64,000 nt of DNA from Sphagnum compactum (taxonomy: Eukaryota; Bryophyta; Sphagnopsida; Sphagnales): positions 31,858,213 through 31,922,212 of the forward strand of contig OZ234493.1 in NCBI GenBank assembly GCA_965153455.1, in the 5' to 3' direction. The translations under genes and the position numbers were made by a program. Every line of letters begins with the position of its first letter. Within the stretch, counting starts at the first letter, position 1. Shown in pieces: positions 12,305 to 25,126 of the stretch. The notes beneath the pieces are model-generated. The model was not told the origin of the DNA, searched no databases, and saw only the letters and a program-made list of their open reading frames with translations.

Positions 12305-12981
12305 TCAATAATAAATATATAAAAGCAAACGTGGTGTCTGTGTGTCCGTCTGTGTGTCACAAGACGTTCTACGTTCTAACATTACGCCGAAACCGGTCCA
12401 TCTTGGGCAGTTGGGAAACATATTTGAAAAGCAAATTCTTAGAAACTGTTTGTCTGTCTGTCGAGGTCTTGAAACCCAGATCCCGTCTGTTCGTCTGTCT
12501 GTCTTCAACCCCTAAACCACATCCCCAAGAAGAAGAAGAAAAACAAGACGAGGTCTTGAAACGAGCGAGGTCCTCAAAACTTTCGAGGTCTTGAAACGAG
12601 CGAGGTCTTCAAAACTTTCGAGGACCTGAACCGAGGTGACCAGAATCCTCGGTAAAGGACCTAAATCGAGATTCTCAGTACTCGGTCCAGACCTCGAGAC
12701 GGACCTGAAACGAGGTTCCCAGAATCCTCGGTAAAGGACCTGAATCGAGATTCTCAGTACCCGGTCCAGACCTCGAGACGGACCTGAAACGAGGTTCCCA
12801 GAAAAAAAACCCGTCGTTGGGGACTTGAAATGAGGTCCTCAGAGAGAAAACCCGTCGTTAGGGTCCTGAAACAAGGTCCTCAAAGAGGCCAAAAAAAACA
12901 ACGACCAGGGTAGCCGCTGCGAGGGGCCGGGCGAGGTGCCACGGGTGGCTGGAGTGACGTAGCCACGGGTCACAACACTCG
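12305..12981 (+). mobile_element. Probable short non-autonomous Helitron
   Basis: The left end reads A|TCAATAATAAATATATAAAA followed by a GT/CTGTC-rich stretch, the form of many plant Helitron 5' ends. The right end has a GC-rich palindrome (GCCAC-GG-GTGGC, 12938-12949), a second related GCCACGGGT block, and then CTCG|T at 12978-12982 where CTAG|T is expected. The interior is made of short degenerate tandem repeats such as GAGGTCTTGAAACGAGCGAG and GACCTGAAACGAGGTTCCCAG-like units (12470-12890). It carries no transposase. The diverged 3' terminus makes the right border uncertain. Confidence 0.45.
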
Positions 12982-13149
12982 TAATAAATAATTCCCTGAC
13001 ATGATGATGCAACATTATTCCATGCTTCCACACACTTAAGTTTGCCAAAATGGCTTGTGTAGTTGAGCACATATTGTAAGGTAGTTTAAGAAAGTGTATA
13101 CATTTGCGCAAAATCCAATTGCCCTAAAAAACTGATGCTTGATTTGTAA

Positions 13150-13201
13150 TTCAGTACAATTACTCAAAATTCAGTACAAATTTGAGTAATTTTGTACTGA
13201 A
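13150..13201. repeat. Short inverted repeat (about 20-bp arms)
   Basis: Left arm TTCAGTACAATTACTCAAA and right arm TTTGAGTAATTTTGTACTGA are near-perfect inverses around a 12-nt centre. Too short to name as a transposon. Confidence 0.7.
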
Positions 13202-15095
13202 AATTCAATAATTATCCTATCATGTGTCCGAAAATTCCAAAACTAACTCAGTGCACCCACACTCATTAAGAGGTTTCCAATGGAATTCCCCTAGAATTAA
13301 AATTTTTGATTCTTATCAGATTTTGAGAATTTCCAGGAATGAAAATACTCAAAATTCGATATCTCCTGCATTTCAGGTCTAAACATTTCAAAAATTTCAC
13401 CTCCCTGCACCCCTACTCATTGAGGACTTTCCCACAGAACCATGAACACAGCCAGGGGCCTCATGGTTTGGGAGATCCCAACATTACAAGACAAAGCAAA
13501 CAAGCTACCTTCCTTTTTAGTAGGATTGGTAATAATTCCTCGAAATGGACATGCAACATGAACTTTTTGAGCTTCAACACACTCCTTAAGCCCTTTCCTT
13601 AGCTCCTTGCAACCAAGAGTTCAAATTTTAAAATTCTAGGGAAATTTGAAGTAACAAGAGTTCTAGGGTACATGAATGGCAGAATGCTTTGACAAGGAAA
13701 AACCCTGAGACCTCCTCATCTCACTAGTTTCAGACAAACAATTATACCAAAATCTATCTTCTAAATTTCTATTGCACTCCTAGAAGCAACAAAAAAAAAC
13801 ATAGTCATAATGTTGATCAAGACCAACAAACCAACAAACCAACAATCAAGAAACTCAGCTAATCCAAGAAAAAGAAAAGAGAAGAAGATGCCATTCAAGC
13901 TGCAACAAACTTGTGACGGTAAACTTCATTTCAATTTAGCTTGCTGTACAAGGAAACATCTTTGCAGTTCATTATCCTATCAACATGAAAATCCAGTATC
14001 TAAAAACCTCAATTAAAAACTTATCCTTTTGGCAACATAATTGCAGACTACATGTTGGACAAGGCGAGACACAGCTTACAAATCATCATCACCACCATGA
14101 TTCCTGAGAACAAATAAGACTTGAACAAGACCTTTTACCTTCAATTTACAAAACACATGCAAGTATACTGGCGGCATTTTAAGAGACCCCTAAATCTCCA
14201 CAATTGAACCGTGCATGAATCTAGTCAATCTGATCTCAGAACTGAAGGCTGAAGGATCCCACCAGAACTAACTTTAGAAACCCCATACAAAACTCAGCAT
14301 ACCGAATCTAATCTGAGAATTGAAGGCTGAAGGATCCCACCAGAACCAACTTCAGAAACCTCATCCAAAACACAATATTAGCATCCTCTCTCTCATTCTA
14401 CTGCCATCCATTTCACTTGCAACCAACAAAAATACGAACCTCATGTCTTTCAATGACATATTTCCAGAGAAACAAACACATTTTAGCTGCAGATGACATA
14501 TTTACAATGATGACCTCAACCAGTGCAACATGTTGTGGTAGAAAACCAATTCAACATATAGAAACAAACAACCACTTTCAAGATATAGCTAGCTACTCCA
14601 GATAGTAGCAGAAACATTCTGTTGAACAAAATTGGTAAAGTACTGGAGGAGCCACAGCGTGGCCACTGCACCTAGGTCTAGAAACCTGATGTGATTCTCT
14701 TCTTCCAATCGATCAACAACTATTCACACTCAACTACAGAAATTCACCAGAGGGACATGAGCAGACAAACTATCAAACTGCAAGATATGCAAGAAACTCC
14801 TACTTGACTTCAGCTTGACAGCACATGTGCAGACAAATCAAGGCAAGCATTAGAGTGAAGGGCTTTCAACCATCACCAGACAAACCTGATCCTCACTCAG
14901 CGAAACACTAGCTCCAACTCGAGAACAAGAGAACCACAACCCAAGCAAGTTTGGGGAATTGTTTTTAGAGAAATCAAAGAGTCATTGGTTGATTGATTTA
15001 CAAAAAGAGGAGAGAGTTTGCAAAAGGAGGAGCTTATCATCAAATGAACAATAGTCACATGGGTATCTAGGGGAGCTTGCAAAAGATAATGCCTA
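13202..15095. other. Intergenic DNA with a 78-bp tandem duplication
   Basis: No gene is supported. A diverged direct duplication with a 78-bp period covers about 14227-14371; both copies share GAAGGCTGAAGGATCCCACC. The stretch next to 15095 is probably the 3' untranslated region of the Rab gene. Confidence 0.6.
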
Positions 15096-15749
15096 TCAAC
15101 AACCACAAGCAGAGGAGGCAGAGAGGTCAGGAGTTTGCTCAGGAGTTTGAGCTGGTCTCAGCAAATTCTTCTTCACCTGTGAGGAGGTATCTGCAGTCAA
15201 GCTGGGAGTATCTAAAATCTTCTGTACAAGTTCATCAAAGCAACGTTGGACATTGATGCTGGTCTTTGCACTGGCCTCAAGAAACAAGCATCCGTGTTGT
15301 CGAGCAAACGCAATCCCTTCTCTCTTTGTCACAACACGCTGGGATTCTTCCAGATCCACTTTGTTGCCGATCAGCATCTTGATACAATCTTGGTTGGTTG
15401 AGTACCGTTCCACTTCCTTGAGCCATATGTCCGACAAGTTCGTGAAAGTCTCCCGTTTTGTCACATCGTAGACTAAGATCACTCCTTGTGCTCCTCTATA
15501 GTACGAGCTAGTCAAAGTTCTGAACCTCTCTTGTCCGGCCGTGTCCCATATGGTGAGCTTCAGCCTCTTCCCTTGCAATGACATCATCTTCAGCTTGAAA
15601 TCGACGCCTATTGTGGGTGAAAGATCGTCAAAAGTGTCGGAAGTGAAGCGGAGAAGCAAACTGCTCTTGCCCACTCCCGAGTCACCAATCAAGAGGACCT
15701 TGAAGAGATGATCAAATTCCCCACTCGCAATATTATTTCTCATCCCCAT
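15096..15749 (-). CDS. RABC: Rab GTPase of the RABC (Rab18) group, intronless
   Basis: Small GTPase of membrane traffic. The single uninterrupted frame is 217 aa. It contains the P-loop GDSGVGKS (about residues 22-29), the effector/switch I region [11 protein letters not shown], switch [11 protein letters not shown], the guanine-specificity motifs NKVD and EASAK, and a C-terminal CGC for double geranylgeranylation. The switch I sequence and the residues after it match the RABC/Rab18 group better than RABA, B, D, E or H. Every catalytic motif is intact, so the protein should be active. The start at [17 protein letters not shown] fits the family. Plant RABC genes as I know them have introns, so one exon hints at a retrocopy origin, although some lineages may have lost introns. 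Confidence 0.96.
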   Translation of the reverse strand: MGMRNNIASGEFDHLFKVLLIGDSGVGKSSLLLRFTSDTFDDLSPTIGVDFKLKMMSLQGKRLKLTIWDTAGQERFRTLTSSYYRGAQGVILVYDVTKRETFTNLSDIWLKEVERYSTNQDCIKMLIGNKVDLEESQRVVTKREGIAFARQHGCLFLEASAKTSINVQRCFDELVQKILDTPSLTADTSSQVKKNLLRPAQTPEQTPDLSASSACGC

Positions 15750-16140
15750 TGCTTAATCTCTCTCTCTCCACCCCTCTTCTTCGCTTATTCTTCCTTCCAC
15801 ACAACAAAAAAGCTTCGAAGTACGTACACTTCTGTTCTGTTCTCTTCAATTCTTCGATCGCCGCTACTCCGATGATTCCTCCAGACGACCAGCGAACTTG
15901 CAAGAAACTTGCAGAAACTCCAACCCTAATTGGTAGGAACACTCTTGCTTCGTGTGTATCTCTCTGCTTCTGAAACCCTAATTGTCGCCCACCGATGGCT
16001 GCAAGCTTTCCTCGAGCGGCGGCGAGCTTTGCGGTCGAGTCCGGCTCCCTTGTGTGCATGCATGCATGCATGAATGTGTGTATGGTATGTGCGCGGACAT
16101 AGACTCGGTTTCTTTTGTGCTACTCTTTTTTTGTTGTCGA
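15750..16140 (-). promoter_or_regulatory. 5' region of the Rab gene with telo-box
   Basis: Upstream of the Rab start there is a CT/GA-rich leader (15753-15785). One telo-box, AAACCCTAA, lies at 15973-15981, and a related AACCCTAAT begins at about 15921. Downstream of these the DNA becomes repeat-rich, (CATG)n and (CAAA)n, and then enters the minisatellite. The frames across it are shadows. Confidence 0.5.
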
Positions 16141-16259
16141 ATGCAGTTTTCCATTTATAGACAGACAGACAGACAAACAAACAAACAAACAACAACTGAA
16201 ATCAGAATTCCTGCGCGAGCTCTTGCATCGACCATATCGTCATTGCAAAAACAATTTTC

Positions 16260-17157
16260 TACCAAAACACTCGAGAGACTTCTTCTTCAGAGAATTCTTC
16301 TTCTTGTTCTTCTTCCTATAGATTTTCCACCAAAACTTCTTCTTCTTCCTACAGATTCTTGTATCAACAACCCTATTGCAATAGTTACAACAAATTCTAG
16401 TACCAAACACTTCAGAGACTTGCTTCCTACTACAGAGACTTCTTCTTCTTTGCTACAGATCGTGTATCAACCTGCGTGGTAGTGCAACAAGAACAGATTC
16501 TAATACCAAACCACTTCAGAGACTTCTTCTTCTTCTTCTTCCTACACATTCTTGTATCAACCTGCGTAGTGCAACAATTGTTATATACCAAAACAATTCA
16601 GAGACTTCTTCTTGCTACAAATTTCTTGTATCAGTTCCATATTGCAACAATTCTTCTTGTATCAAACACGTCAGAGACAATCCTCTTCCTACAGATGTTG
16701 CTGCATCAACCATGTTGCAACAATTATTATTATACCAAAACACTTCAGAGATTTCTTCTTGCTACCAATTTTTGCATCAACCATCTAAGTGCACCCATAA
16801 TTCTTATACCAAACACTTCAGAGACTTCAATCTGCCTACAGATCTCTTGCATCGACCGCGATATTGCAACAATTCTTATACCCAACAAACAAACACTTAA
16901 AAGCTCGTTCTTGCTACAAAATTCTTGCATCAACCATAGTGCAACAACTTATTATTGTACTCCACACTTCAGACACTTCTTTTCTTCCCTACAAATTCTT
17001 TGTATCAACCTGTATAGTGCAACACCTTGTCATACCAAGTTCAACTTCAAAGACTTTTCCTTCCTACAAATTCTTAAAGCAACCATAGTTGCAACAATTA
17101 ATTAGTTTACCCTTCAACACTTCAGAGACATCTTCTTCCTACAAAATTCTTGAATAG
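16260..17157. repeat. Degenerate ~72-bp tandem repeat array, about 12 copies
   Basis: Each unit reads roughly CTTCAGAGACTTCTTCTTCC, TACAAATTCTTGTATCAACC, an A-T spacer with GTGCAACAATT, and ATACCAAACA. Units begin near 16272, 16410, 16516, 16599, 16671, 16743, 16818, 16898, 16968, 17045 and 17119. Unit length varies from about 70 to 105 bp because the CTT run expands. The array keeps long frames open on the plus strand (up to 209 codons), but they have repeat composition and no gene features. It lies directly upstream of the Rab promoter. Confidence 0.85.
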
Positions 17158-18957
17158 GCTTTGTAGAAGGGGTGTTACTTTAGGCCAAAAATGTTGACAA
17201 CCAATTTTAGGAGTAGAACTTGCTTGAACATGCACCAAATTAGGAGGGCTCATTTTGTTTTCTTTGAGGGGGATGATAAGAGAACTTGTGCACTTGGTAG
17301 TATGTGTGCATCATCATGAAAACAAGTTTTCAATCCAAGTAAAGTTGCTAAAATGGTAATGAAATACTTTGGTCTCTCATCTTTGAATGTTGGGAGTTGT
17401 TTCAATATAATTCTATGATAATGTGTGTATCTATCTTTGGGGTAAAAGCATTGTAAAATAGAGTCCCCAAAAAAAATGCAATAAAAAAATGGTCCAATTT
17501 TTGGCACAAGTAAAAATAAGTAGATTGAAAATCATTTAAAATAATCCATTATGAAAGCATGAACCTTTTTTTTTGAGATTATAGTAAGTTGATTACAAAA
17601 TTTGACAAACTATAATATTAAAAAAAATAGGTAGCAAGTATGTTTAAAATTGGATGATCAAATTGTGTTAAAACATACTTCTACATTAGAAATAGATAAA
17701 TTATTAAATTTTCTCCATCTCCAACATGATGTACTCATAAAATGTATATGTATCTTTTCAACTTTTATATGCTAATGTTTTGCTCACTTCTACAAATTTG
17801 GACAATTTTAAAAATAAAATAAAAATTACTTATATTTTTGAAAAACCTACTTAAATGCATATTGAACACATGGTTTTTAAACATCATTGTAGTAACATTA
17901 AAGATTATCTTCATATTAATCATTGAATAAAATAATATTCTTACTTTCAATACATTAAAACTAATTTATAGCTACATGTTTATTTTGGTGACAAAGAACC
18001 ATGATTGTTTACTTTGTCATTCTCACAACTTTTGAACATTGCATCATATTCAAGTTGCATTCATGATTCCATCATCTTTAAATTTGGTTAATACCCTAGG
18101 TTTGCCTAAATCAACCTAAGTTAGCTTAGGTGGCCTAAGTTAGCCTAGGCCAACCTTGGTCAGCTTAAGGTGGTGTACATGAACTAGGTTAAAACATGTG
18201 AATCTTTATAGTTTTGTGATTATAAAATGTATTACAAATAAAAAGTTATGATCTAATGGTTAAGGCCTTGAAACCCCAATGTGAAGATTGAAAGGTTTAA
18301 TTTCTTACGTTCGCAACCTCAATAATATTTAGGGTTGTTGCCTAGGTGGTTAGCCTAAACTAAACTTGTTTTTTTCTTAGGCAGGTAGGCACCTAGGTCA
18401 AGGTTACTTAAGCATAAAAATCCAAAAATCCAAGGCTTAAGCACTTTGGATTCAATGGAGTTAGTGTTCTCATTGGGAATTTACTTGAATTGAAATTGGC
18501 TTGAAATGAATCAAAAGGGATTGAATATCAATTTGGTTTCAATTCAAACCAAATTCAATTGAATGGAATTCTTTTCATAATTTGGTTTAATTGATTAATT
18601 CGACAAAATTATGAAAATTCAATTACAAAAAGGCACATGTTAATTTGACTTTTCATATCCATGTAAGTGGGTTGGTGAAAGGAGTGAGGTAGTTAAATGA
18701 TTATGGAATGCTTTCATAATTGTCATGACAACCATATATAATTGTCAAGTTGATGATCATATTGGACCCTATACTTTGAACCGATTCTAATTATCATTGT
18801 CATTGGAATTATAGAAAAAAAATTAGGTGGATTTAGAATAGTGAAGCAAATCTCAATCTAGACCAAGAATAAAAAGATGATTTGAACTCCATTCAAACAT
18901 ATACAATTGACCTTTGCTTACTTGCATATGGAATTTCAACTAATACTATAATGAACA
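17158..18957. other. AT-rich intergenic DNA
   Basis: No gene is seen. At about 18095-18170 there is a cluster of CCTAAGTTAGCC / GGCCTAAGTTAGCCTAGGCC words that are partly self-complementary. The stretch ends at the A that flanks the Helitron insertion. Confidence 0.6.
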
Positions 18958-18988
18958 CTAGTTTGAACCCCGTGCCTAATGCACAGGT
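18958..18988 (-). other. Helitron 3' terminus (hairpin plus CTAG)
   Basis: A 31-bp stretch with the hairpin GTGC-CTAAT-GCAC (one bulged A, outer CC/GG) followed on the minus strand by GGGGTTCAAACTAG. The same 31 bp recurs exactly at 34238-34268. Confidence 0.9.
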
Positions 18989-19032
18989 TTGTGTGCATTT
19001 GACGGTACATATTACAGAATTACAATTACAAA

Positions 19033-22000
19033 CTACAGTTCCAAAACCTCTTTATATACGACATTTCGCATGTATCTATCGGGACCCTGGCCATTGAAAA
19101 TCTTGATGTTTGCACTACTTGTGACCCGTGAAATAGCAACATACAACTGACCATGGGAATAGACCGGAGACGACAAATATACCCCAACGTTGTTGAATGT
19201 CTAACCTTGATTCTTGTTGATTGTGATCGCAAATGCCACTCGAACTGGAAATTGACGACGACGCAAAACAAATGGCCAATCAGTCCCAGAGGGGGACATG
19301 ATGATGCGAGGTATGAACACAAGTTTGCCGACATTGTTTCCTGTGATGATTTTCGCTTCAATGACACGCTGACCTAATCTTTTGACAATCAACCTCGTAC
19401 CATTGCACAATCCTATTGATTGATTGAGATTACGCAACAAAAGGATTGGCACACCCACTTTGAGTTCCAGCTTATGATTTGCGATACCGCTGAATTGCAA
19501 AGTGTTTAGAAATTTCACCGAATACAATGAATCCATTGAAACTCCTGCAACAACACTTGCACCTTCTTCTGTTGGAGTCAAAGAATTTGCGTTCAGGTAC
19601 GTGTGCGATTCTTCAGATAGCGATTCTAAAATTACATTGTTGACTTCATCAACGTTAGTATTTTTGGGGGCTAGAATGCTGCGTTGCATAAGATACATGG
19701 CATCTCTAGAGTGGCACCGGTGATCTAGATAGATGGTTCGGATTAATCCTCTTAAGCTGCAATCTTCTGCTGGCACCCTCATATGGGATGGAATCTTGAT
19801 CCAATCTGGATCGACACTTTCTTCTTCTGCAATGGCAGGAAGATTACCGTCTCCAACATTCAACACCCATTTGGCAAACTCTTGCTGCTCTTCAGAATTG
19901 GTTGCCATGACTCGCATGTTGATATGAAGATGAAAAATTGTAACATGCTGCCAAAGATGCGATCGAGGCAAGGAAGCACTGACAATGTCTTCTCGTCCCC
20001 CCTTGGGAACAACAGGCAAGATCTGTCGAAAATAACCACCAAGGACCACGGTTTTCCCACCAAAGATTTTATCGGTTGCTTGTGCGTCATCCAATTGCAT
20101 CAAATCACGCAGGGTGCGATCAACAGCTTCGAAAGTTCGGCGATGCATCATCGGTGCCTCATCCCAAATGATCATATCAGCTCTACGCACCAACTCGGCC
20201 ACTTTCATCTGTTGTGTGATGTTGCAAGTTGACTCATCGTGCAGATCAGTCGGAATCTTGAATCTTGAATGGGCGGTTCTGTCGCCCAGAAGCAACAAAG
20301 ATGCAACTGATCGTGTGATGTTTCCTGATGAGGCAACTGCAAGCACGATTTTGCCTTGCCCTCGTAGACGGGACAGAAGTGTTGTCCAAACAAATGTTTT
20401 GCCGGTTCCACCACTGCCATACACAAAGAATAGTTTGCCCTTTTTGTTTGTCACGACATTCAAAATAATTTCATATGCGTTGCACTGATCATCATTGAGC
20501 CTATCTTCCGCATTGTCTGCATCTGTGGTCAATGAATGCTGATCATAAGCCAACTCTTCTTCGACCAATCGGTTTCCTCCATGAACAGAAGGGATGTAAT
20601 TAGACTTGGGAAGCGTTGGAAAATCTTCCAGGCGGTGTCCATTGCGCATGAGAACCTGATCGATCTCATACAATGCACGATCCTTTAGCGCATCCTCAGA
20701 AAGGGTAACAATTGGATCAACACGCTCGCAACGTGTCATTGCTTCTATGTCATCGCTCAAAGACTCCCAATGTGCATCCCATAGCTGTCTGGGATTCGTG
20801 ACCTCACAAAACATCAACATGGAGGCAAACATGTCACGCAGCTGTCGTCCTAAGGCCCAAACATCGGCTTCTTCCAAGGTTTGATGCCATTCATTGTTGT
20901 CTACAAGCAAACCCATTGCAATGCATGCATGTTTGAATGTGTCGTGCTCTTTGCCATCCACTGTCCGCAAATGCTCGTAGGATGTGGCACCTTTGACGCA
21001 GTTCAGCAGCATTCGCAAATAATAACGTTCACCTGATGTCGAGTGTGCATAATACATGCGACCAATGGCAAAGCCTCTCTTGCGCATTGTCCATCGCTTC
21101 AACTTCCGATTCCACACCCATTGCTGAGGGAATTGATCGAACGTAAGGCTTCGTGCAACTTCCGATTCTTGGTTTGATTTGAACCATTCTGTGAGCATCG
21201 TTTTGGAAATGGCTGACCGTGTTGCCACTTCCTGCACATCATCGTCATCGTCAAACAACACCATTTGTTGATTGGGCAAATGGTATTGTAGGTGTTCAAC
21301 GGTAGGAAACCGTTCATGCATATCAAACTTGAAGATGCGCCACGCTGCTTCCGATGCAGATACATAGCGACAGTCGAGATATTTTTTAATTTCATCAGTT
21401 TCGACCACATTCCCTTCGGTGGCATTGTCGCTCTAGCGTGAGATTTCAACAGTTGCACGATCATGTCCTTTATATACGTACTTGAATAGATATTTGACTG
21501 CACGAATATTGTTGCAGACCTCAACGTTGATGTGCGCATCGTATTTGGTCGATAAATAGACATTGTGCGGTACCACCCAATGATTGTCCAATTCAATGCC
21601 ATGAACCAAAACTGTGTGCCCCGTATCTCTATGCCGATAAATAGGGTATCCGTTTACATCCGTCACCGTCTCGGATTTGAACTTGCGTGGATATTTTTTT
21701 TGCATTTGCCTTCTTCCATGCACGGGGCATTTGGAAACGCAGCTCCACATGGACCATGCATCATGCATCTGGCAACCGTCTCGTGGGCCAACTTGTTTGT
21801 TTTTGAATTCGGAAGTTCAACACTGATCATGCGGTCTACATCCTCGACTGTGTGTGGCTTGCAATCTTTGATAAAGAAGATGAGAATGTGTGCATGCGGC
21901 AGCGCGCGCTTTTGAAATTCAACGACATAGATTCCCGCAATTGTGTGTCCCAGAATATGCTTCTTGTGAATGTCATTGATCAACTCCTTTAGCTTGATTT

Positions 22001-22883
22001 TGAATATTCGGGTTACCAAATCCGGTCGATCCTGAGGTTGCTATCCGAGTAGCAACGCTCTCTTGATTTCAAGCCATTGGGGATTGCAAGTGAATGTAAC
22101 AAATGCATCCGGGCAGCCGGCCCATCTGCAAATTGCCATGGCATCTTGATAATTCTGAACCATGTGACGTGGACCTACTGTGAAAGAAGATGGCAGAATG
22201 ATCCTCTGTCCGATGGCAGCAGGCAACAGCGTTATTGTCACCTGTAGTGATGGCGTCTTAAAGGCCTTGATAAAAATCCGCGCGAAGTTTTTTTTTATTT
22301 AGGCGCAGATACTTCAAGCGACTTTGTTCGATAGCCGCATAAGCATCCACAATGTATTGATGCCGCAATCGGTCACCCCGAAGCAACGCAATGCCATCAG
22401 TGTCTCGATGTTGAAGTCGATAACCATAAAATTTCGCCATTGTCACATTGCAATGTTTTCTTTGAAGCTCAGATTCTTCCGCATGGTCTTCATCCAAATT
22501 TACATCAGCAACAACACCATTGAGCAGAATATTCGGATGCCATCCATCCTCACCGTAAGGAAATAACAACGGATAATGTAGAGCCATGTATCCCACATGT
22601 AGTTCGGAAATGCGCTGAAACGGGCTAGCTTGCTGAGCAATGACGACGTCACGTCTGTTTACAGCCTCAGAACCATTTCCTACCATCAATGAAGCGACTT
22701 CATCGGCCGTCGGCACATTCTATTGGCGGGCATCCTTTGTTCAAGAGGCAATGAGACGCAATTAGCCAAAGCACTACCATGTTGCGCAATGAGTCCACGC
22801 AAACGTTCTTGTATATCTTCGGGCATCTTGGGGCGGGGGGTTTCTCCTGCACTCTTCTGTGCTGGTGCTGTGTGTGTGGACAT
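19033..22883 (-). pseudogene. Helitron Rep / PIF1-type helicase, broken
   Basis: Rolling-circle replicase-helicase. Order on the minus strand: a short N-terminal part (22883-22720), the Helitron-like N domain (PTADEVASLMVGNG onward), the HUH nickase motif LPHAHIL near 21881-21903, the catalytic tyrosine region VKYLFKYVYKG near 21467-21501, and then the PIF1 helicase with Walker A GSGGTGKT (20397-20419) and Walker B IIWDEAP. After a stop at 19201 the frame resumes with the conserved helicase tail TFNNVGVYL...GQLYVAISRVTS and ends at TAG 19033-19035. Breaks seen: stops at 22258 (TAA), 22041, 21433 and 19201 (TAG), each where Gln fits; frameshifts near 22720, near 22230 and at an 8-base A/T run (21694-21701). 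Key residues survive, so the decay looks recent. Confidence 0.93.
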
Positions 22884-25126
22884 TGTTGAAGTCTAGCTAC
22901 ATCAACTGAAGAATTGTGCAGGCAGCGCTACTGGTGTCAAAATGTGAGCCAAAATCAATCCCCAGTGTGGCGGAGGAAATGAAAGTCCATGGCTTATTAG
23001 TTTGTACTTACTTATTTGCTTGAGGTGTTGTTGATTCCTGCAAAGATCACAATAGAGAAGAAGAGAAAGTGAGAGAGAAAAAAAGAGAGTATTTCAAAGC
23101 AGTATTGTGTGGACTTATCAAAATCCATCTTCTCTCATTTGAATGTGATTAACTTACTGTGTAGTATTGGACTTACTTATTAAATGACAAAGAGGGACTG
23201 GATAGGTGTTTTTGGGTGGGGGGGGGAATTAATTGGTGGTTGGTCATTCAAGAGTTGGTGTTGACAGTCGGTGGTTCCCTATGATTCGACCCCACTTCAA
23301 GCCCAGGAACAGTCGACCAATTTCAACACCCTTGAGCCTAACATCTGTAGTTAGCTCTTCCTCTTGCAATACTTTTGTCAACGTCATTGCACATGTCCCC
23401 ATGAAGTCCTGTGGTCAATCCTAATACAATTGTTTAGAGCTTGTTTGGGGAAAATGATCACTGGAAGGAGTGGGCAGGCATTTCAGGTTCACAGGTTTTC
23501 CTTGCCAGAATTTTGGCAAGCATGTAAGGTTTTGGAGACAGGTAGCTTGGTGCATCAACTGTGCCTTCACTTCCCACCTTCTGAGGTGAAATCCTATTGT
23601 TGCAAGTTCAGGAACACAATCTTTGGATTGGAATCATGAAATGCCATTTATGTTGTCAAGTACATCTCTCCATGTGGCTGGATTTATTCTCCATCAAGCC
23701 AAAGAAAAGCAGTTACCAAAAACTCTATATTCATCTACTGCTACTTCTTGATCATTATTAAATTGATGTGTCACATTGCAGTAAATGAACTGCAAACTAA
23801 GTTTCTTGTTGTGTTTACAACAGGTAATGAAATTTGTGGTGAAGGAAAGGAAGAACCTTGCCAAATGTGTCTTTGTCCCACACCTCCACTATAAGCATAT
23901 CTTGAACAACATTTGCCACAAAGAAGTGAAATGTTTGGTTCCACATAGGATTCAAATTCTTTGGAATTACCTGCAGAACAAATAATCAGACTGTAAATAA
24001 GGAGTGAAATGGGTAATTAATGATCCATGTAGTAACTTTGAAGTGGATGTCATTGGCATCCTGTTGGTTGCCTTCGAATTTGGAGCATCTGCTATTTGTA
24101 CAGGTATTTTGGGTGCATGCAACTATCCCAAACTATTACCAGAAGTAAGGTGCTATCCACAAATGTTCTGTATCATTTCCCTTTGTGTGTATGACATTCA
24201 AAAAGTCTTTAGAAAATATGTTAGAACCACAAAGGGTGGAATCCAAGGTGGTGTGTGTGCTCCCACCCGGGCCATTGTTTAGGCTCCAGATGAGACATGG
24301 AAATACCACATACATCCATGAAAATGACTTGGTATCTGCTTTGGAGCTTGGCTGGTTAGGTAGAATAGGGCTATAATGCATGTTACCTCCTGTAATTATT
24401 CACAGGCTCCCTCCTGCCACATCTTTTTCTATGGAGAAAGTGACTAGTTGATTATATCAATTGAAGGATTTGGTCAGTAGCAACCAATGACGATTCTATT
24501 ATATTGTGTTGCCGCTCCTTTAAGTTACAATTTGGATTGTATCTGCAGGGATAAGAATTTGAAGAACAGTCCCAAAAAAAGTTTTAAAAACACCATGTTC
24601 TTTCCAATATAGCCCCAAATCCCAATAGAATATAGCCAACAACTTCCCTTGCTACTGGTCTTATTGATAAAGAAGTATTTAATTCGGTGACCTTTAGACC
24701 GAGAACCGAAGTTTGCAAAGCGCACTACCTACATATTCCTTTATAACTACTGACAACAGGAACCAATACTATACACTGCACATGTACTAATAATTAAAAA
24801 ACAAAATTTGCATTAAGGAAAGTAGAAGATTTTACCTGGCCATAAAATCAGATGTGGTTGGGATTGAACAAAACCAACCCAAGGACGACACGTTCTGGTG
24901 GCTTGCATGAATCGATGGTCATCGATCTCCTTTGTCTAGCAACAGGAAGACACAGGTTTCAAGGCAGAAGCTTGAGCAGCATAGATATCATAAAGATTGT
25001 AATAATCATCAAGGACCTGAGAGAGAAACCTTATTAAGATAAGTGGGCCCCAACCTTGCTTGAGGTGTCGTTGATACTAAAGAAGGAGCAGAAGCAGCAG
25101 CAGCAGCATCTAACCACCGAGTGATC

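Noticed and set aside
15982-16482. 166-codon plus-strand open frame
   Set aside because: It runs from the Rab 5' region into the minisatellite; the sequence is low-complexity.
16476-17105. 209-codon plus-strand open frame
   Set aside because: It lies entirely in the ~72-bp tandem array, and its composition and periodicity are those of the repeat. No start context or domain.
19783-20488. Plus-strand frames of 124-149 codons
   Set aside because: They are antisense to the conserved PIF1 helicase region, where the minus-strand motifs are unmistakable.
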